Assembly: GCF_014203155.1 (NCBI RefSeq)
Contig: NZ_JACHIK010000007.1
Span: forward strand, 174,772-238,771
Direction: 5' to 3'
Length of the DNA stretch: 64,000 bases
Origin: Shinella fusca
GTDB lineage: Bacteria; Pseudomonadota; Alphaproteobacteria; Rhizobiales; Rhizobiaceae
A program made the translations under genes and the position numbers. Shown here piece after piece: positions 11,389-21,029 of this stretch (the stretch's first letter is position 1; every line of letters starts with the position of its first letter). A model generated the notes under the pieces. The model was not told the DNA's origin and did no database searches. It saw only the letters and a list, made by a program, of their open reading frames with translations.

Positions 11389-11862
11389 ATGTCCAAGACC
11401 ACCCGCGCCACCCAGGCCCTTTCCAAAGCCGGCGTCTCCTTCACCGTCCATACCTATGACTACGATCCCGGCGCCGAGCGCGTCGGCCTCCAGGCAGCCG
11501 AGGCCATCGGGGAGCACCCGTCGCGCGTCCTCAAGACGCTGATGGCGGAGGTGGACGGCAAGCCGGTCTGCGTCATCGTGCCCTCCGACGAGGAGGTCAG
11601 CATGAAGAAGCTGGCGAGCGCCTTCGGCGGAAAATCGGCCAGCATGATGAAGCCGGCGGATGCCGAGCGGCTGACCGGTTTCGTTGTCGGCGGCATCAGC
11701 CCCTTCGGGCAGAAAAAACAGGTGCCGATCGCCATCGAGGAAGCGGCGCTGGCGCACGATGCGGTCTACATGAACGGCGGCCAGCGCGGCCTTCAGGTGC
11801 GGCTTGCCCCGCGCGATGCGGCGGCGGCGCTGAAGGCGATCGTCGCGCCCGTCGTCGCCTGA
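11389..11862 (+). CDS. ybaK: Cys-tRNA(Pro)/Cys-tRNA(Cys) deacylase YbaK
   Basis: A 157-residue protein covering the whole YbaK/ProX fold. Visible family elements are the N-terminal TTRATQALSKAGVSFTVHTY, the conserved GKPVCVIVPSDEEVSMKKLA and GGISPFGQKKQVP. The enzyme hydrolyses Cys mischarged on tRNA(Pro), a trans-editing function next to ProRS. It is a lone gene with a short gap to the GNAT upstream and to the aminopeptidase downstream. Confidence 0.93.
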   Translation: MSKTTRATQALSKAGVSFTVHTYDYDPGAERVGLQAAEAIGEHPSRVLKTLMAEVDGKPVCVIVPSDEEVSMKKLASAFGGKSASMMKPADAERLTGFVVGGISPFGQKKQVPIAIEEAALAHDAVYMNGGQRGLQVRLAPRDAAAALKAIVAPVVA

Positions 11863-11924
11863 CCTTCTCTTCGCCCGTCCGGCGCACTACGTTTCCCGCA
11901 TCGATTTTCAGAAAGCAGGCTGTC

Positions 11925-13163
11925 ATGACCCATCCTTCCGTCGATCCGCAAAAACTCGAAAAGCTCGCCGAAGTCGCCGTGCGCGTCGGCCTCCAGCTCC
12001 AGAAGGGGCAGGACCTCGTGGTGACCGCGCCGGTCGCCGCCCTGCCGCTCGTCCGCCTCATCACCAGGCACGCCTATATGGCCGGCGCCGGCCTCGTCAG
12101 CACCTTCTATGCCGACGAGGAAGCGACGCTCGCCCGCTACCGCTACGCGCCGGACGAGAGCTTCGACCGCGCCACCGACTGGCTCTACGAAGGCATGTCC
12201 AAGGCCTATGCGAACGGCGCGGCGCGCCTTGCCATTTCCGGCGACAACCCGATGCTGCTCTCCGGCGAGGACCCGGCCAAGGTCGCCCGCGCCAACAAGG
12301 CCAATTCCACGGCCTACAAGCCGGCGCTGGAGAAGATCGCCAATTTCGACATCAACTGGAACATCGTCTCCTATCCCAATCCGTCCTGGGCGAAGCAGGT
12401 CTTCCCGAACGATCCCGAGGACGTCGCGGTCGAAAAGCTCGCCAATGCCATCTTCGCCGCCTCGCGCGTCGACGTCGCCGATCCGGTCGCCGCATGGGCG
12501 GCGCACAATGCCAATCTCGCCAAGCGCTCGGCCTGGCTCAACGGCAAGCGCTTTGCCGCGCTCCACTTCAAGGGGCCGGGCACGGATTTGACGGTCGGCC
12601 TTGCCGACGGCCACGAATGGCACGGCGGCGCCTCCACGGCGAAGAACGGCATCACCTGCAACCCGAACATCCCGACGGAAGAGGTCTTCACGACGCCCCA
12701 TGCGCTGCGCGTCGAGGGCCACGTCTCCTCCACCAAGCCGCTCTCGCATCAGGGCACGCTGATCGACAATATCCAGGTGCGCTTCGAAGGCGGCCGCATC
12801 GTCGAGGCGAAGGCCTCGAAGGGCGAGGCCGTGCTGAACAAGGTGCTGTACACCGACGAGGGCGCGCGCCGGCTCGGCGAAGTGGCGCTGGTGCCGCATT
12901 CCTCGCCGATCTCGGCGAGCGGCATCCTCTTCTACAACACGCTGTTCGACGAGAACGCCTCCTGCCACATCGCGCTCGGCCAGTGCTATTCGAAGTGCTT
13001 CCGCGACGGGGCGAACCTTTCGCCGGAAGAGATCCGCGCGCAGGGCGGCAATGAGAGCCTCATCCACATCGACTGGATGATCGGCTCCGACAAGGTCGAC
13101 ATCGACGGCATCGCCGCCGACGGCAGCCGCGTGCCGGCCATGCGTGCCGGTGAATGGGCGTAA
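11925..13163 (+). CDS. Aminopeptidase, M29 family (AmpS / thermophilic aminopeptidase type)
   Basis: A 412-residue cytosolic metallo-aminopeptidase. Family M29 metal-ligand regions are visible: the glutamates of NIPTEEVFT and LGEVALVPHSSP, and HIALGQ, HIDWMIGSD toward the C-terminus. Members are dimeric co-catalytic metallo-enzymes removing N-terminal residues from peptides. There is no signal peptide. The gene ends flush against the convergent stop codon of xseA (TAA at 13161-13163, then the reverse TGA at 13164-13166), with no room for a separate terminator. Confidence 0.92.
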   Translation: MTHPSVDPQKLEKLAEVAVRVGLQLQKGQDLVVTAPVAALPLVRLITRHAYMAGAGLVSTFYADEEATLARYRYAPDESFDRATDWLYEGMSKAYANGAARLAISGDNPMLLSGEDPAKVARANKANSTAYKPALEKIANFDINWNIVSYPNPSWAKQVFPNDPEDVAVEKLANAIFAASRVDVADPVAAWAAHNANLAKRSAWLNGKRFAALHFKGPGTDLTVGLADGHEWHGGASTAKNGITCNPNIPTEEVFTTPHALRVEGHVSSTKPLSHQGTLIDNIQVRFEGGRIVEAKASKGEAVLNKVLYTDEGARRLGEVALVPHSSPISASGILFYNTLFDENASCHIALGQCYSKCFRDGANLSPEEIRAQGGNESLIHIDWMIGSDKVDIDGIAADGSRVPAMRAGEWA

Positions 13164-14762
13164 TCAGAAGAGAGAGCCCTGCCGGGGGGCGGGCTTTTCC
13201 GCCTCCGCCTTGGCGGGCGCCTTTTTCCGGGGCGTGCCGCCGCTCGAGCCCCCACCACCCGAGCCGGTGACGGCATCCACCGTGCCGTCGGCGAACTCGA
13301 TGCCGATCGCGCGGCCGGGGCCGAGGCTCGCCGCGCCCTTCACCGGCACGCCGTCTTCGTCGCGCACCAGCGCATAGCCGCGCTTCAGGACGTTGCGGTA
13401 GGAGAGCGATTGCAGCACGCGGTCCTGCGCAAGCAGCAGCGCGCGGCGGCGGGAAAGGTCGCCGGCAAGCGCGCTCCCGGCGCGGAGCGTCAGGCTCGCC
13501 AGCTTCTCGCGGCTGCGTTCCGTCTGGGCCTTCACGCGGGCGGGCGTCGCCCGCAGCGAAACGTCGAAGGCGGAGAGCCGGGCGCGCAACTGGTCGAGCC
13601 TTCGCTCGACGATGCGCTCGGCCCTCAGCACCCGGTCGCCGACGCGCTGGCGGCGCTCGGCGATGCGGGTCAGCAACATGTCGGGCCGCAGGTGCGCGGC
13701 GGTGCGCTCGAAGGCGCGGCGCTTGCCCGCGGTGTTCATCTGCAGGCCCCGGCCGAGCCCGGCCGACGCCTCGTCGAACCGGCGGCGCGGCAGCGCCAGG
13801 AGCTGGTCGAGCGAGGGAAGGGCCCTTGCAAGGGCGCGCACGCCCTGCCGGCGGTTTTCCATCTGGCGGGCCGTGGCGCCGGAAAGGCGCGCGGCGAGCG
13901 AGGCGACCTCGGCCGCAAGGTCCGCCTTCACGGGCACGGCCATTTCGGCGGCCCCCGTCGGGGTCGGCGCGCGCCGGTCGGCGGCATGGTCGATCAGCGT
14001 CCAGTCCGTCTCGTGGCCGACGGCCGAGATCAGCGGGATGCGCGAGGCCGCCGCCGCGCGCACGACGATCTCGTCGTTGAAGCTCCAGAGATCCTCGAGG
14101 CTTCCCCCGCCGCGCGCGACGATCAGCACGTCCGGCCGGGCAATCGGCCCGCCCGGCTCCAGCGCGTTGAAGCCCGAAATGGCGGCGGCGACTTCCTCGC
14201 CCGAGCCTTCGCCCTGCACCTTGACCGGCCAGACGACGACATGGACCGGGAAGCGGTCGGAGATGCGGTGGAGGATGTCGCGGATCACCGCGCCGGTCGG
14301 CGAGGTGACGACGCCGATCACCTTCGGCAGGAACGGCAGAGGCTTCTTGCGGCCGGTATCGAACAGGCCCTCGGCGGCGAGCTTGCGGCGGCGCTCTTCG
14401 AGCAGCGCCATCAGCGCGCCCGCGCCTGCCGGCTCCAGCGTCTCGATGACGATCTGGTATTTCGAGGAGCCGGGGAAGGTGGTGATCTTGCCGGTGGCGA
14501 TCACCTCCATGCCCTCTTCCGGCTTGAAGCGCAGGCGCGAGAAGCTGCCCTTCCAGATCACCGCGTCGATGCGCGCCCGCTCGTCCTTCAGCGAGAAATA
14601 GGCGTGCCCCGAGGAATGCTGGCCGCGATAGCCGGAGATCTCGCCGCGCACGCGCACCTGGTCGAAGGCCTGCTCGACGGTGCGCTTGATGGAGCCGGAA
14701 AGCTCCGAGACGGAATATTCGGCAAGGTTGCTGGGCGAATCGCTGTCGGAAAAGAAGCTCAT
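13164..14762 (-). CDS. xseA: Exodeoxyribonuclease VII large subunit
   Basis: A 532-residue XseA. It has an N-terminal OB-fold (about 10-110, with [25 protein letters not shown] as the signature region), then the catalytic domain with [26 protein letters not shown] and [23 protein letters not shown] split over three motifs, a long coiled-coil arm, and a low-complexity C-terminal tail rich in G, S, K and A. With XseB (not in this window) it degrades single-stranded DNA from both ends in repair. The tail is longer than in E. coli, as is common in alphaproteobacteria. Confidence 0.96.
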   Translation of the reverse strand: MSFFSDSDSPSNLAEYSVSELSGSIKRTVEQAFDQVRVRGEISGYRGQHSSGHAYFSLKDERARIDAVIWKGSFSRLRFKPEEGMEVIATGKITTFPGSSKYQIVIETLEPAGAGALMALLEERRRKLAAEGLFDTGRKKPLPFLPKVIGVVTSPTGAVIRDILHRISDRFPVHVVVWPVKVQGEGSGEEVAAAISGFNALEPGGPIARPDVLIVARGGGSLEDLWSFNDEIVVRAAAASRIPLISAVGHETDWTLIDHAADRRAPTPTGAAEMAVPVKADLAAEVASLAARLSGATARQMENRRQGVRALARALPSLDQLLALPRRRFDEASAGLGRGLQMNTAGKRRAFERTAAHLRPDMLLTRIAERRQRVGDRVLRAERIVERRLDQLRARLSAFDVSLRATPARVKAQTERSREKLASLTLRAGSALAGDLSRRRALLLAQDRVLQSLSYRNVLKRGYALVRDEDGVPVKGAASLGPGRAIGIEFADGTVDAVTGSGGGGSSGGTPRKKAPAKAEAEKPAPRQGSLF

Positions 14763-14830
14763 GCGCCAAGTCTAGCCGGTTTGGCCGACGAAGACAGGGC
14801 GCGGGGCGCGGCGTCCCCAGATGCGTGCGG

Positions 14831-16663
14831 CTATTGCGGCTTCACCCGGTAGAGCCGCAGCACCGCGCCTTCGGTGCCGGCGACGGGCTCCAGGTAGGCC
14901 GGAACCCTGCCCTTGAGGAGATCGGCATAGAGGCCTTCCGGCTCCGCCTTGGCGAGGTCGCGGGTCTGGGTGTCGTCCGGGCAGAAGGCGAGCAGCGTCA
15001 CATGCGCCCCGCGCAGGAAGGCTTCGGCCTGATGCGGGTTGGAGAGGCCGATATGCATTTCCGTCAGCATGCCGCCCTGGTTGCGGTGATAGGGAGCGGA
15101 AAGGACGCGGTGGCCGGTATAGCGCAGGATCGCCGCCCCGATATTGGACGGACCGGCGACGACACCGACAGGCTCGTCGGCGAGCGGGCGGATCGAGGCC
15201 ATGTCGGTGCAGGAGGCGCGCGCGGCGGCCTTCGCCGAAAGGCCTTCGGTAAGCAGGGCCTGCGAGCGGCCGGGCAGCGCCGCGCCGGCAAGCGCCCAGC
15301 TTGCCGGAACGGAGGCGAGCGTGACGAGGAAGAAGGCGCTCGCGCGCCGGATATTTCTCGGCGCGGCGTTCGCCGCATTGCGCAGGTCCGCGATGAGGAA
15401 GCCGAGCGGCAGGGCCGAGAGCAGGTTGGAGAAGATCGCCCCGCGGATCTGGATCAGCGTGACGGTGAAGGAGACGGCGATGAGGGCAAGGAGCACGCCA
15501 TGGGCCTCGCGCGCCTCCTTGCGCCGGATGCGCCAGAGGCAGACGAGGATGGCAAGGAGGCCCGGCATGTAGAAGGTGCCGATGGAGGCGGGCTCGCGGT
15601 GGAACTGCTCCAGCGCCGACTGCGCCTCGATGACGCCGGAAAGCCAGAAGGTCTTCAGCAGCGGGTCGAGCGTATCGAGCGGATTGGCAAGGCAGCCGGG
15701 GGCGATGAGGAGGACCGCGGCGCCGATGACCGCGCCGGCCACGGCAAGCGCGGCGAACCGGCCGGCACGGGACCGCCCGCTCGCCAGCGAGGCCGTCAGG
15801 AAGAGCGCGCCGCCGCCGAAGGTCGCCAGCGCATAGAAGCCGTAGGAAAGGCTGTCGCAGGTCACCTGCCCGTAGCGGGACGGCGCGACGGTCGCAAAGA
15901 AGGCGAAGGTCACGGTCGCCGCGAGCGCTAGCCCGAAGGCAGCGGCAGCGTCCCGGAAAGCCGGGCCGTGCCAGACCCAGCGCAGCGAGACGACGAGGCA
16001 GACGGCGGCGATCAGCGGCGTCGTCTCCGCGCCGATGGCGATGGCAAGGCCGGAAAGCGCGCCGGCAATGGCATGGTCGCGCGCCCGCATGAAGGGGTCG
16101 AGCAGCATGGCGGCGATGCAGGCGGCAAGGGCGAGCTGGACGTTGTGGTGGTCGATAGCGCCCGGCTGGAAGCGGTTGAGCGCGACGAGGAACAGCACGG
16201 TCAGCACGAGCGTCGCGTGCATCGCGCCCTTGCCGCCCAGCCGGAAGCCGGCAAGCCCCATGCCGAAGATCACCGGCACGGTCAGCGAGAGCGGCCAGAC
16301 GGCCAGCGCCAGCGCCTCGGCCCGCTCGCGGCCGGTGAAGAGCGAGAAGATGTCGATGAGGTTGGCAATCGGCAGGTCGACGAAGCGCGACCAGTGCATC
16401 AGCGTGCCGCCGGCAAGGCCGAGGCGGTATTGCGTCGTGTCGAACCAGCTCTGGCCGGCAAGAAGGTCCCGCACCATGACGAGCCGCATCGTGTCGTCGT
16501 TGTCGGCGCCGACATAGTCGGTCGCAAAGGGCAGCGAAACCGCAAGCAGGAGGGCGATCGCAAGGAGCGAATAGAGGATGAGGATGCCCGGCGTCATGCC
16601 CTGCCGGCGTTCCGCCGTCTGCGGATGGGCAAGCGGCAGCGCCGCGGGCATGGGGTTGGACAT
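14831..16663 (-). CDS. GT-C type membrane glycosyltransferase (polyprenyl-phosphate-sugar dependent), candidate
   Basis: A 610-residue integral membrane protein with about 10-12 hydrophobic segments in its first 430 residues and a soluble C-terminal domain. The first periplasmic loop carries the acidic GADNDDTMRLVMVRDLLAG followed by MHWSRFVDLP, and a second loop has QPGAIDHHNVQ. Acidic first loops and DHH motifs are hallmarks of GT-C enzymes such as the STT3, ArnT and Rgt groups, which transfer a sugar from a polyprenyl carrier in the periplasm. It is divergent from a GT2 / methyltransferase / flippase operon, which fits such a role. Acceptor unknown. Confidence 0.7.
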   Translation of the reverse strand: MSNPMPAALPLAHPQTAERRQGMTPGILILYSLLAIALLLAVSLPFATDYVGADNDDTMRLVMVRDLLAGQSWFDTTQYRLGLAGGTLMHWSRFVDLPIANLIDIFSLFTGRERAEALALAVWPLSLTVPVIFGMGLAGFRLGGKGAMHATLVLTVLFLVALNRFQPGAIDHHNVQLALAACIAAMLLDPFMRARDHAIAGALSGLAIAIGAETTPLIAAVCLVVSLRWVWHGPAFRDAAAAFGLALAATVTFAFFATVAPSRYGQVTCDSLSYGFYALATFGGGALFLTASLASGRSRAGRFAALAVAGAVIGAAVLLIAPGCLANPLDTLDPLLKTFWLSGVIEAQSALEQFHREPASIGTFYMPGLLAILVCLWRIRRKEAREAHGVLLALIAVSFTVTLIQIRGAIFSNLLSALPLGFLIADLRNAANAAPRNIRRASAFFLVTLASVPASWALAGAALPGRSQALLTEGLSAKAAARASCTDMASIRPLADEPVGVVAGPSNIGAAILRYTGHRVLSAPYHRNQGGMLTEMHIGLSNPHQAEAFLRGAHVTLLAFCPDDTQTRDLAKAEPEGLYADLLKGRVPAYLEPVAGTEGAVLRLYRVKPQ

Positions 16664-16774
16664 GGTCTGCCCTTTCGTCCGCCGTTTCAGGTCCGCCGAA
16701 ACCTAGCCTTAACCTTCTCAAGAAATAGTAAAACCGGCGGCCGCAGCGGCTGGCCCACGGGAGATCGCGCCGCC

Positions 16775-17767
16775 ATGACGGAAGCCTTGCTGGAAGACCT
16801 CGACATCGCCGTCCTGCTGCCCTGCTACAACGAGGCGCAGACGATCGGCGACGTCGTCGCCGGTTTCCGCGCCGCGCTGCCGTCCGCGCGCATCTATGTC
16901 TACGACAACAATTCCACCGATTCCACGGCGCTGCGCGCCGCGCTCGCCGGCGCCACGGTGGTGCGCGAGCGCCGCCAGGGCAAGGGCAATGTCGTGCGCC
17001 GCATGTTCTCCGATATCGAGGCGGACATCTACGTGATGGCCGACGGCGACGGCACCTATGCGGCGGGCGATGCGCCCGAGCTGGTGCGCACGCTGATCAC
17101 CGAGGGCGCCGACATGGTGGTGGGCACGCGCCGCGGCGTCCATGCCGATGCCGGCCGCCAGGGCCACGCCTTCGGCAACCGTATCTTCAACACGCTGTTC
17201 CGCGCGCTGTTCGGCAACGATTTCTCCGACATCTTCTCCGGCTACCGCGCGTTCTCGCGCCGCTTCGCCAAGAGCTTCCCGGCCGTTTCCGGCGGCTTCG
17301 AGATCGAGACGGAGATGTCGGTGCACGCCTCGCGGCTGCGCATGCCCGTCGCCGAGCTGGAGCTGGACTACGGCCGCCGGCCGGAAGGCTCCCATTCCAA
17401 GCTCTCCACCTTCCGCGACGGCGGCCGTATTCTCTGGATGTTCGCCATGCTGATGAAGGAGACGCGGCCCTTCGCCTTCTTCGGCGCGATCAGCGGCGTC
17501 TTCATGGCGGCGAGCCTTTCCTTCATGGCGCCGGTGCTGGCGGCCTATTTCCGCACCGGCCTCGTCGAGCGCATGCCGACCTGGGTCTTCTCGCTGGCGC
17601 TGATGATGATCTCCTTCCTCGTCTTCTCCGCCGGGATGATCCTCGATTCGCTCGCCCGCGCCCGCGCCGAGCAGTTGCGCGTCCACTACATGACGCTGCC
17701 GGCGGGCCGGCACATGCGTACCGCCCGCAAGGTGCCGGAAAAGACGACACGCCATCTCGCCGCCTGA
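16775..17767 (+). CDS. Polyprenyl-phosphate glycosyltransferase (GT2 with C-terminal membrane anchor)
   Basis: A 330-residue GT2 enzyme. The nucleotide-sugar fold spans residues 8-230, with LLPCYNEAQTIGDVV at the N-terminus, DNNSTDST at 44-51 and the DXD-type MADGDGTY (Asp90, Asp92). Two hydrophobic helices (about 232-260 and 270-300) anchor it in the inner membrane. This is the DPM1/ArnC/RgtE-like layout that loads a sugar on undecaprenyl or dodecaprenyl phosphate. GGGAGA precedes the ATG. It is first in an operon with a methyltransferase (11-base gap) and a half-size flippase. Confidence 0.85.
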   Translation: MTEALLEDLDIAVLLPCYNEAQTIGDVVAGFRAALPSARIYVYDNNSTDSTALRAALAGATVVRERRQGKGNVVRRMFSDIEADIYVMADGDGTYAAGDAPELVRTLITEGADMVVGTRRGVHADAGRQGHAFGNRIFNTLFRALFGNDFSDIFSGYRAFSRRFAKSFPAVSGGFEIETEMSVHASRLRMPVAELELDYGRRPEGSHSKLSTFRDGGRILWMFAMLMKETRPFAFFGAISGVFMAASLSFMAPVLAAYFRTGLVERMPTWVFSLALMMISFLVFSAGMILDSLARARAEQLRVHYMTLPAGRHMRTARKVPEKTTRHLAA

Positions 17768-17778
17768 ACAGGATCGCC

Positions 17779-18486
17779 ATGAACCGGGAAACCACCAACC
17801 GCATCCGCTTCGTGATCGAGGACGTGCTGCCGCCGATCCTGCGCGATTCCGCGCTGTTCCGGCAGGCCGCGAGCCTCGTCTGGGGCAAGCACATCGCCAA
17901 GCTTGCGAAATTCCGCGAGCGCGCACCCTTCCTCACCGCCGCCGAATACGAGGACCTTTACCGCGAGCACCCGCGCGTCCATGCCGGCACGGACAATTCG
18001 CAGGCCTGCATCGACCGTATCGTCGCTTCCGTCATCGGCGACAGCGTCTGCGACGTCGGCTGCGGCACGGGCGCGCTGCTCAGCCATATCAAGGCGGGCA
18101 ATCCGGGCCTCGGGCGCCTGACGGGGGTCGATTTCGTCGTGGAGGATGCCGCGAGCATCGACGGCGTCGAGTATGTCGCCGCCATGATCGAATCCCTGCC
18201 CTTTGCCGATGGCGAGTTCGACACGGTCGTCTGTACCCATGTCATCGAGCATGTCCTGGAATATCGGCAGGCCATCGCCGAGCTGCGCCGCATCGCCCGC
18301 CGGCGGCTCATCATCGTCGTGCCGCGCGAGCGGGAATACCGCTACAGCTTCAATCCGCACTTCAATTTCTTCCCCTATACGCATTCCTTCCTGCGTGCCG
18401 TGCATCCGGTGCCGGAGCGTCATGTCTGTGTCGATATCGGCCGCGACATCTTCTACATGGAAGATCGGACGGAGGCCGGGGTGTGA
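17779..18486 (+). CDS. Class I SAM-dependent methyltransferase
   Basis: A 235-residue methyltransferase. The SAM motif I is VCDVGCGTGALL (residues 90-101), with the acidic end of strand 2 at GVDFVVED and a post-motif region FDTVVCTHVIEHVLEY. The N-terminal 70 residues form a separate helical cap. Because it lies between a polyprenyl-phosphate glycosyltransferase and a flippase subunit, the simplest inference is O- or N-methylation of the carrier-linked sugar. A quinone- or small-molecule methyltransferase cannot be excluded. Its TGA overlaps the GTG of the next gene. Confidence 0.85.
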   Translation: MNRETTNRIRFVIEDVLPPILRDSALFRQAASLVWGKHIAKLAKFRERAPFLTAAEYEDLYREHPRVHAGTDNSQACIDRIVASVIGDSVCDVGCGTGALLSHIKAGNPGLGRLTGVDFVVEDAASIDGVEYVAAMIESLPFADGEFDTVVCTHVIEHVLEYRQAIAELRRIARRRLIIVVPREREYRYSFNPHFNFFPYTHSFLRAVHPVPERHVCVDIGRDIFYMEDRTEAGV

Positions 18487-18848
18487 CCTTAGGAAACTAC
18501 AGCCCGGGTGTCTGGGCCGGCCTCATCGGTACGCCGCTGATGATCGCGGTGGGCCAGGTGCTCTTCAAGCTGACGAGCGGCACGACAGGCGAGTTCGGTG
18601 CCAGGGGCCTTGCCGCGCTGATGCTCAATCCGCTGCTGCTGGCCGCGCTCGCCATCTACGGCACAGGCACGATCATCTGGATCTTCGTATTGAAGGCGGT
18701 GCCGCTGACGATCGGCTATTCCTTCATGGCGCTCACCTTCTGCTTCGTGCCGCTGCTCGCCAGCGTCTTTCTCGGGGAGGCCCTGACGGTGCGCTATGCG
18801 TTGGGCGCCTGCCTCATCGTCGGCGGCATGCTGGTCATCAACGGCTGA
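18483..18848 (+). CDS. Small EamA/DMT-family membrane protein, ArnE/ArnF-like flippase half
   Basis: A 121-residue protein of four hydrophobic helices, half the size of normal EamA transporters. It contains the family end YALGACLIVGGMLVI and the mid motif LKAVPLTIGYSFMALTF. ArnE and ArnF have this size and form a heterodimer that flips a polyprenyl-phosphate-sugar across the inner membrane. The start is a GTG that overlaps the methyltransferase stop (GTGA), so translation is coupled. Only one such gene is present, so a homodimer or a partner elsewhere is needed. SMR-type drug efflux is the alternative. Confidence 0.75.
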   Translation: MTLGNYSPGVWAGLIGTPLMIAVGQVLFKLTSGTTGEFGARGLAALMLNPLLLAALAIYGTGTIIWIFVLKAVPLTIGYSFMALTFCFVPLLASVFLGEALTVRYALGACLIVGGMLVING

Positions 18849-18938
18849 CACTACCCTCCGCCGCTACCCAGCAGGAAAGATTTCCCTTGCCGGTAAAATG
18901 CACTACCGTCGCGCCGGAATGAAAACGGGGAGCCCTTC

Positions 18939-19964
18939 ATGCGCGTCATCTTTTCCGAGGACCACAAGCTCAGGAACGCCCGCAGCGAGCTTTTCGGCGG
19001 GGAGCTGGTGCCGCCCTTCGAGGCGCCGTTCCGCGCCGAATGGATTCTCGCGGCCGTGCGCGAGGCGGGCTTCACGGATGTCTCTGCGCCCGAGCGCCAC
19101 GGCCTCGAGACTGCGCTGAAGGTGCATGACGCCGGCTACCTTTCCTTCCTCGAAAAGGCATGGGGCCTGTGGGAAGCCGCCGGCTACAGGGGCGAGGCCA
19201 TCGCCACCTCCTTCCCGGTCCGCCGCACCTCGCCGCGCATCCCCACCCAGATCGACGGTCTTCTCGGCTATTATTGCAACGCGTCCGAAACGGCGATCTC
19301 GCCCGGCACATGGGAGGCGGCCGTCTCCTCCATGCAGGTTGCGCTGACGGCGGCCGACATCGTCGCGGACGGAGCGAAGGCCGCCTTCGCGCTCTGCCGC
19401 CCGCCGGGCCACCATGCCGGCATCGACAGCTTCGGCGGCTATTGCTTCATCAACAATGCGGCCGTCGCCGCCCAGCGCTTCCTCGACAGGGGCGCACGGA
19501 AGGTCGCGGTCCTCGACGTCGACTTCCACCACGGCAACGGCACGCAGGATATCTTCTACGAGCGCGGGGACGTCTATTTCGCGTCCCTCCACGGCGATCC
19601 GGCCGAAGCCTTCCCGCATTTCCTCGGCTATGCGGAGGAGACCGGCAAGGGCGCGGGCGAGGGCACGACGCGGAACTATCCGATGCCGCCCGGCACGCCC
19701 TATTCCGTCTGGGAGGCGGCGCTTGTCGATGCGCTGAGGCGCATTGCCGCCTTCGGCGCGGAGGCGATCGTGCTGTCGCTCGGCGTCGATACCTTCGAGA
19801 AGGACCCGATCTCCTTCTTCAAGCTCACTTCGCCCGACTATGTGACGATGGGCAAGGCCGTCGCGGCGAGCGGCGTGCCGGTGCTCACTGTCATGGAAGG
19901 CGGCTACGGCGTCGAGGAAATCGGCCTCAACGTCGCCAACACGCTGAAGGGGATCGCCGGCTGA
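18939..19964 (+). CDS. aphA: Acetylpolyamine amidohydrolase (histone deacetylase superfamily)
   Basis: A 341-residue zinc amidohydrolase. Residues of the class are all present: His158-His159 (RPPGHHAG), zinc ligands Asp195 and His197 (LDVDFHHGN), Asp284 (SLGVDTF) and the transition-state Tyr323 (MEGGYG). The length and these residue numbers equal those I recall for the crystallised Mycoplana ramosa acetylpolyamine amidohydrolase, which removes acetyl groups from acetylputrescine, acetylcadaverine and acetylspermidine. It is cytosolic. An EamA exporter follows 94 bases downstream on the same strand, but a functional link is only possible, not shown. Confidence 0.93.
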   Translation: MRVIFSEDHKLRNARSELFGGELVPPFEAPFRAEWILAAVREAGFTDVSAPERHGLETALKVHDAGYLSFLEKAWGLWEAAGYRGEAIATSFPVRRTSPRIPTQIDGLLGYYCNASETAISPGTWEAAVSSMQVALTAADIVADGAKAAFALCRPPGHHAGIDSFGGYCFINNAAVAAQRFLDRGARKVAVLDVDFHHGNGTQDIFYERGDVYFASLHGDPAEAFPHFLGYAEETGKGAGEGTTRNYPMPPGTPYSVWEAALVDALRRIAAFGAEAIVLSLGVDTFEKDPISFFKLTSPDYVTMGKAVAASGVPVLTVMEGGYGVEEIGLNVANTLKGIAG

Positions 19965-20058
19965 GGCCGGGCATCAATTTTCCTGAAGCAAGGCGTCACG
20001 ATTATCCGTTTGCCGCCGGGCGGGCCCTCCTCTAGGACGGCAGGGCGGAGGATTTTCC

Positions 20059-20952
20059 ATGGCGGACGAACAGGCGGCGACGGGCGGCGGCGGGCTTTCG
20101 GGCTCGGGAAACACGAGGTTCCTCACAGGCATCCTCCTGTGCTTCGGCTCCATGTCCAGCGTACAGTTCGGCTCGGCCTTCTCCGCGACGGCGATTGCGC
20201 TCTACGGACCCTTCGCCACGACCTTCCTGCGGCTCGTCATGGCCGCGGCGATCCTTGCGCTCATCGTGCGCCCGCCGGTGCGCTCCTATAGCCGTGCACA
20301 GTGGAAGAGCGCGCTGACGCTCGGCGTCACCATGGCGGCGATGACGCTCTCGTTCTTCGCGGCCATCGAGCGCATTCCGCTCGGCCTTGCCGTGGCCATC
20401 GAGTTCCTCGGCCCGCTCGCCGTGGCGACCGTCTCGCTCGGCGGCGGGTGGCGGCTCGTCTGGCCGTTCGCGGCCTTCACGGGCGTACTGCTGCTTTCCC
20501 ATGACGGCGAGGGCTGGGTCGGCGATCCGGTCGGCGTGCTCTTCGCCGCCGCTGCCGCCGTCGGCTGGGGCACCTACATCGTCCTCGTCAAGCAGGCCGG
20601 CAAGGCGTTCAGGGGGCTGGAGGGCCTTGCCATGTCGCTGATCGTCGCGGCTGTCGTCGCCGCGCCCTTCGGCCTGCCGCGCACGCCCGAGGCGATGAGC
20701 CCGGAAGGGCTTTCGATGATGCTGGGCCTTGCCCTGCTCGTGCCGCTCTTTCCCTATGCGCTGGAGATGATCGCGCTGCGCCGCATGCCGATGTCCGCCT
20801 TCGGCATCCTGATGAGCCTCGAGCCGGCGCTCGGCGCGCTTGCCGGCTTCCTCGTGCTCGGCCAGCCGATGACGCCCCTGCAGATGCTCGGCACGGGGCT
20901 GGTGGTCGCCGCAAGCGCCGGCGTCACCTCCGGTACGCAGGCGGAAAGCTAG
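20059..20952 (+). CDS. EamA/DMT-family transporter (RhtA-like)
   Basis: A 297-residue inner-membrane protein with ten hydrophobic helices arranged as two EamA repeats. Helix 9 has the typical LMSLEPALGALAGFLVLGQ signature, shared with RhtA threonine/homoserine exporters. The direction is likely export of amino acids or metabolites. GGAGGATTTTCC precedes the ATG. It lies downstream of the acetylpolyamine amidohydrolase in the same direction; whether they share a transcript is uncertain. Confidence 0.88.
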   Translation: MADEQAATGGGGLSGSGNTRFLTGILLCFGSMSSVQFGSAFSATAIALYGPFATTFLRLVMAAAILALIVRPPVRSYSRAQWKSALTLGVTMAAMTLSFFAAIERIPLGLAVAIEFLGPLAVATVSLGGGWRLVWPFAAFTGVLLLSHDGEGWVGDPVGVLFAAAAAVGWGTYIVLVKQAGKAFRGLEGLAMSLIVAAVVAAPFGLPRTPEAMSPEGLSMMLGLALLVPLFPYALEMIALRRMPMSAFGILMSLEPALGALAGFLVLGQPMTPLQMLGTGLVVAASAGVTSGTQAES

Positions 20953-21029
20953 GGCGCGGCCGGCCTCTTTCATGTTCCTGCCGCAATCGCTAGGTTCAAG
21001 CAGAATCATCGAACGATCCGGGGACACTC

